A DNA stretch of 64,000 nt. Source: a bacterium (GTDB taxonomy: Bacteria; Verrucomicrobiota; Verrucomicrobiia; Limisphaerales; UBA8199). How positions within the stretch are numbered: position 1 is the stretch's first letter; each line of letters begins with the position of its first letter. Under the pieces are notes generated by a model. It saw only the letters and a list, made by a program, of their open reading frames with translations. It was not told the DNA's origin and did not search any database. The stretch is taken from positions 1 to 64,000 of the forward strand of contig JAJYHY010000003.1 in NCBI GenBank assembly GCA_021784555.1. Direction: 5' to 3'. Below, piece by piece: positions 60,541 to 64,000 of this stretch. The position numbers and the translations under genes were made by a program.

Positions 60541-61728
60541 TCATTCAGGGGCTCCCGCGACCTCGTGAATAATGCCGAGAAATGTTTCCGCCGTCTTGCG
60601 CCAAGTGAATCGCGCGAGGGTCTCGCACGCCCGCTGGCCGAGCGCACGCAGTTTATCGCGGTGTTGGTAGGCCCACTCCAGCTTGTCGATGACGTCGTCC
60701 AGATCAGGCTCAGGCCACCTCGCGACCAGCACGCCGCTTTCGTCCTTGACCTCCGCCTCACCTTTGGTCGCAATCACCTGTGCGTTAGCGTGGGTTACGA
60801 TTTCCGCATGCCCGGTGGTATTAGTGGCGATCACCAGCTTGGCGCAGGCCATGTACTCCATGAGTACGAGGTTCGTCCCGCCCTCGCAGCGGTTGGGAAA
60901 AAGGCCGACGTCCGTGTTGCGGTAGATCCTGGCCATCGCCGAGTTCAACTGCCGGGGACACGTAATCACACGTTCGAGATCGATGCCGTTTTCGGCAAGG
61001 GTGCCACTTATCACATCTTGAGGCCTCCCCCTCGGCGGAGCGAAGCGGATAAGAGGCGAACTCCGCATGGAATCAAAAATAGCGGGCCAGGGATTCCACC
61101 AGGCGTTGACCAGAAGGACGTCGGCGTGCCGGTCTTGCAGCGTCTTGTAAGCGCGAATGACGACATCCTGCCCTTTCCGGTACTCAAACTTCCCGCCGGA
61201 GAAGACCACGAATTTGTCTTGGAGGAACTGCCTTTCCCCGCCGGCGCTCCCCGGCGGGTGGAAGGCGGTGTGGTCAACGCCCTGAATGGCGACCTTTGCG
61301 TCAACCAGCCCCGCCTCCCAGAGCACGCTTGCGCACCAGCTTGAGCCGGCGACAACGCTGCCAAAATAGCGGCGTCCATTCTCCACCCAAGCTGGCTGGA
61401 GCAGATTGCGCTCAAAAAAGGTGTATCCAATTGTCTTCGAGCCGCGCACGGCCATGTCCCTGGGCAGAAGTCTCTCGTCGCCGATGCCTTGCAGAAGTGC
61501 CCCGTCAAGAACCAACGGACTCTGTCGCGTCGTTCCGAGGGCCGACTGGCCGCGGCGCAGCACCAGGGCGTCCAGTGCGTGGAACTCCAGGGCATCGCCG
61601 ACGGTCGCCAGATCGAACGATTCGCCGACGATGCGGAGCGGCCCCAGCGTCGCCAACTCAAGCGCCAAGTGCTTGCCGCACACGCCCCAGCCGTGGGCGG
61701 AGCCGATGGTCATATTTAGGTAAAGCAT
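60541..61728 (-). CDS. Glycosyltransferase (GT4-like)
   Basis: FPNRCEGGTNLVLMEYMACAKLVIATNTTGHAEIV. Confidence 0.87.
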   Translation of the reverse strand: MLYLNMTIGSAHGWGVCGKHLALELATLGPLRIVGESFDLATVGDALEFHALDALVLRRGQSALGTTRQSPLVLDGALLQGIGDERLLPRDMAVRGSKTIGYTFFERNLLQPAWVENGRRYFGSVVAGSSWCASVLWEAGLVDAKVAIQGVDHTAFHPPGSAGGERQFLQDKFVVFSGGKFEYRKGQDVVIRAYKTLQDRHADVLLVNAWWNPWPAIFDSMRSSPLIRFAPPRGRPQDVISGTLAENGIDLERVITCPRQLNSAMARIYRNTDVGLFPNRCEGGTNLVLMEYMACAKLVIATNTTGHAEIVTHANAQVIATKGEAEVKDESGVLVARWPEPDLDDVIDKLEWAYQHRDKLRALGQRACETLARFTWRKTAETFLGIIHEVAGAPE

Positions 61729-61777
61729 ACCTGTTCAGCACGCAGGCCGCGGCGCGGAAGCGCGCGGGGGCGAGCGA

Positions 61778-63784
61778 TTACCACGCCCACCCCCGATAGA
61801 ACCGCTGACGGTAGTTCGGGGCGTCACTGTCGAGGATCTGCACCGCGGTGTTAGTGCCTGGCGCCTCGGCCAGGAATGTCCAGTTCGCCAGATCGCTTGA
61901 GGCCTGAATCGTCCAGGTCTCATTCGCCGGCCCAGCGGCGTCAAAGCTGGCCGTGCCGTCCGCGCCGACGGTCAGCGGCCCCAGGCTTACCCCCGCCAAC
62001 GGGAATTGCCCGGACTGAAGGATGGTTCCCGTATCGCCGACCGCGACGAATGTCCCCTGGCCATAGGCAGCCCCCAGCAGCTTGTTCATTGTTCCGGATT
62101 CGCGGGCAGCCCAGTCCTGTCCGTTGGTGGAGGTGAGGACCGCTCCGGGGGCGCCGACTGCCACGAAGGTCCCGTGGCCGAAGGCGATTCCGTACAGGAT
62201 GGCCTTGGTCGTCGCTCTGGCGGGTGCCCAACCTACGCCATCGGAAGAGGTAAGGATGGCGCCATACCCGACGGCGACGAATTGGCCGTCCCCATAGGCA
62301 ACGCCCTTGAGGGTGGCGTCCGTGCCGGAGTTCCGGAATGTCCAGCCCATGGCGTCGGGCGAGCTCAGCACCGTACCGTAATCGCCCACCGCCACAAACG
62401 TGCCGGCACCGTAGGCGATGTCAGAGAGTTGGTTGCCGTACCCGGGGTCCTCGCTCCTCCAACTCACACCGTTCGGTGAGGTGAGAACCGTTCCAGAACT
62501 CGTCACCGCGACGAACTGACCGGCCGCGTAGGTCACGGCGTTGGGGACTGGTGGCACGGAAGCGCGGCGCGTCCACTGGACCCCATCGGGCGAGGAGAGG
62601 AGATAGCCACCCTCGTCGGCCGCCACGAACAGGCCCGAGCCGTACGCCAAAGACTTGACGATGCTGATGTTCGCGGATGGCTGCCCGGTCCAGTTCGTTC
62701 CGTCTGGCGAAGTCAGGACTTCTTGCAGCCCGCCCGCGACAAAGCGGCCATCGCCATAGGCCAAACCGGCAATGCCCCGGCTCGTCAGGGTCGAATCCGC
62801 GTCCTGAAACGAGGTCAGGTTCGTCGTCGCGAGCATGGTCCCATCACCGAGCATGACCCATGTCCCATTCCCATAGGCCAGGGCCCGGAGGTCAGTCGCG
62901 GCGCCGGAGGCTCGCTTGACCCAGTTCGAGCCGTCGGAAGAGACGACCACCAGCCCGCTTGGGCCGACAGCGACAAACTGGCTGTCGCCAAAGGCGACCG
63001 ACCAGAGCAGGATTTCGCGGGCGAAGGGCGGCCAGTTGGTCCAGGTGCATCCGTCGGGGGAGACGATCGGGCTCCTCGGGTCCATGCCGACCGCGACGAA
63101 CCGGCCCGCGCCGTAAGCGACACTCAGGAGATGCGGGTAAGCGCCCGGCAGCCCGTCCCAACCAACCACCTCCCAGCCCGCCGCCGGCTGGGTTGAGCAG
63201 TAAAACCCCGCGAAATCTGTGACCGCGACGTAGGTCCCATCGCCATACGCCAAGCCCTTGACCTCCGACCAGCCCGCCGGCTCCTGCTCTGACCAGGCGA
63301 CGCCGTCGGGCGAGATCAGGATAGCGCCGGCGTGACCGCCAACCCGCCCGCCTGCCACGAAGCCGCCGCCGCCGTACACGACCGTGTTGAGGTGGACAAT
63401 GTCGGAAGGGCAGGCCTGTGGCGTCCACTGGACCCCGTCGGTCGAGGTCAGGATGACGCCGAAACCGCCTTGCAGGCTGAAGCCATAGCCCACGGCAACG
63501 AGACGTCCGTTTCCGTACGCGAGGCCGTACAGCACGTACCCCGCGTCGGCGCCATAAATCGGGCCGATGCTGTGATACTTCCAGTTAAAGCCATCCGGCG
63601 ACGTGGCCACGGTCCCGCCATTGCCCACGGCGACGAACTGGCCGCCGGCGAAAACAGCGGCGTGGAGGACGTTGCCATTGGGCAAGGGGTCCCGCCATTG
63701 CCATTGATCAAGCGGGTCGGTGGCGAGACAGGCGGCGCTGGCAAGTGCCGCAAACAATACGGTGGAGCAGAGTTTCTGGTTCAT
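61778..63784 (-). CDS. Secreted repeat protein, BNR/beta-propeller-like
   Basis: Signal peptide; ~14 repeats of the form AYGxGxFVAVGxxGTVLTSPDGVxW. Confidence 0.8.
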   Translation of the reverse strand: MNQKLCSTVLFAALASAACLATDPLDQWQWRDPLPNGNVLHAAVFAGGQFVAVGNGGTVATSPDGFNWKYHSIGPIYGADAGYVLYGLAYGNGRLVAVGYGFSLQGGFGVILTSTDGVQWTPQACPSDIVHLNTVVYGGGGFVAGGRVGGHAGAILISPDGVAWSEQEPAGWSEVKGLAYGDGTYVAVTDFAGFYCSTQPAAGWEVVGWDGLPGAYPHLLSVAYGAGRFVAVGMDPRSPIVSPDGCTWTNWPPFAREILLWSVAFGDSQFVAVGPSGLVVVSSDGSNWVKRASGAATDLRALAYGNGTWVMLGDGTMLATTNLTSFQDADSTLTSRGIAGLAYGDGRFVAGGLQEVLTSPDGTNWTGQPSANISIVKSLAYGSGLFVAADEGGYLLSSPDGVQWTRRASVPPVPNAVTYAAGQFVAVTSSGTVLTSPNGVSWRSEDPGYGNQLSDIAYGAGTFVAVGDYGTVLSSPDAMGWTFRNSGTDATLKGVAYGDGQFVAVGYGAILTSSDGVGWAPARATTKAILYGIAFGHGTFVAVGAPGAVLTSTNGQDWAARESGTMNKLLGAAYGQGTFVAVGDTGTILQSGQFPLAGVSLGPLTVGADGTASFDAAGPANETWTIQASSDLANWTFLAEAPGTNTAVQILDSDAPNYRQRFYRGWAW

Positions 63785-64000
63785 AAGATGTGAGCGGACT
63801 GTGCGCTGGCGCCCTCCGGCAGGTGGCGCCGAGGTGCCAGCCCATTGGATGCGGGCCACAGCCCGAATGTGGCGGTGAGCTTCTCCGCGGCATGGCGCCA
63901 GGTCCAGTCACGCCGCGCGGTTTCGGAGGCGGTTGATCCCAGGGCTTTGGCCTCGTCTCGATTCCTGTACGCATGGCGCATCAGGTGAACGAGGTGATCC
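63781..64000 (-). CDS. Glycosyltransferase C-terminal fragment (gene continues beyond the window)
   Basis: HLMRHAYRNRDEAKALGSTASETARRDWTWRHAAEKL resembles the GT4 C-terminal region of 60541-61728; stop overlaps the downstream ATG. Confidence 0.6.
   Translation of the reverse strand, partial: DHLVHLMRHAYRNRDEAKALGSTASETARRDWTWRHAAEKLTATFGLWPASNGLAPRRHLPEGASAQSAHIL

Overview
Chromosomal window, probably from a Verrucomicrobiota-like bacterium (inferred from gene content and abundant dispersed palindromic repeats; not tested by search). Mostly ordinary genes: LolCD-type ABC transporter; MoxR/DUF58/BatA/DUF4175-type/GATase-like operon ending in a caspase-like protein; HEPN/MNT toxin-antitoxin pair; caa3/aa3 cytochrome oxidase with heme A synthesis genes; ribBA-ribH; prolyl oligopeptidase; a multiheme cytochrome/NrfCD-type respiratory cluster; trpE, hisI, NUDIX; tRNA-Arg(CCT); two glycosyltransferases. 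Main points for follow-up: (1) a PaaX-family regulator (central domain of the family resembles Cas2) bracketed by the palindrome ATGTCCCACCTGGGACAT, which also occurs in a ~180-bp dispersed repeat about 12 kb away; (2) 21 exact tandem octamers (TGGAGTRA) between ribBA and ribH, readable in frame with ribH from an ATG that overlaps the ribBA stop, so a possible phase-variable switch; (3) a dispersed ~213-bp repeat inserted in frame in a 1420-aa protein; (4) a SEC-C protein with a RelE/ParE-like C-terminus; (5) a NrfCD/multiheme electron-transfer cluster without an evident catalytic subunit; (6) several MITE-like inverted-repeat elements; (7) a 44-aa basic protein missing from the ORF track. All family calls come from reading motifs; no database search was run.
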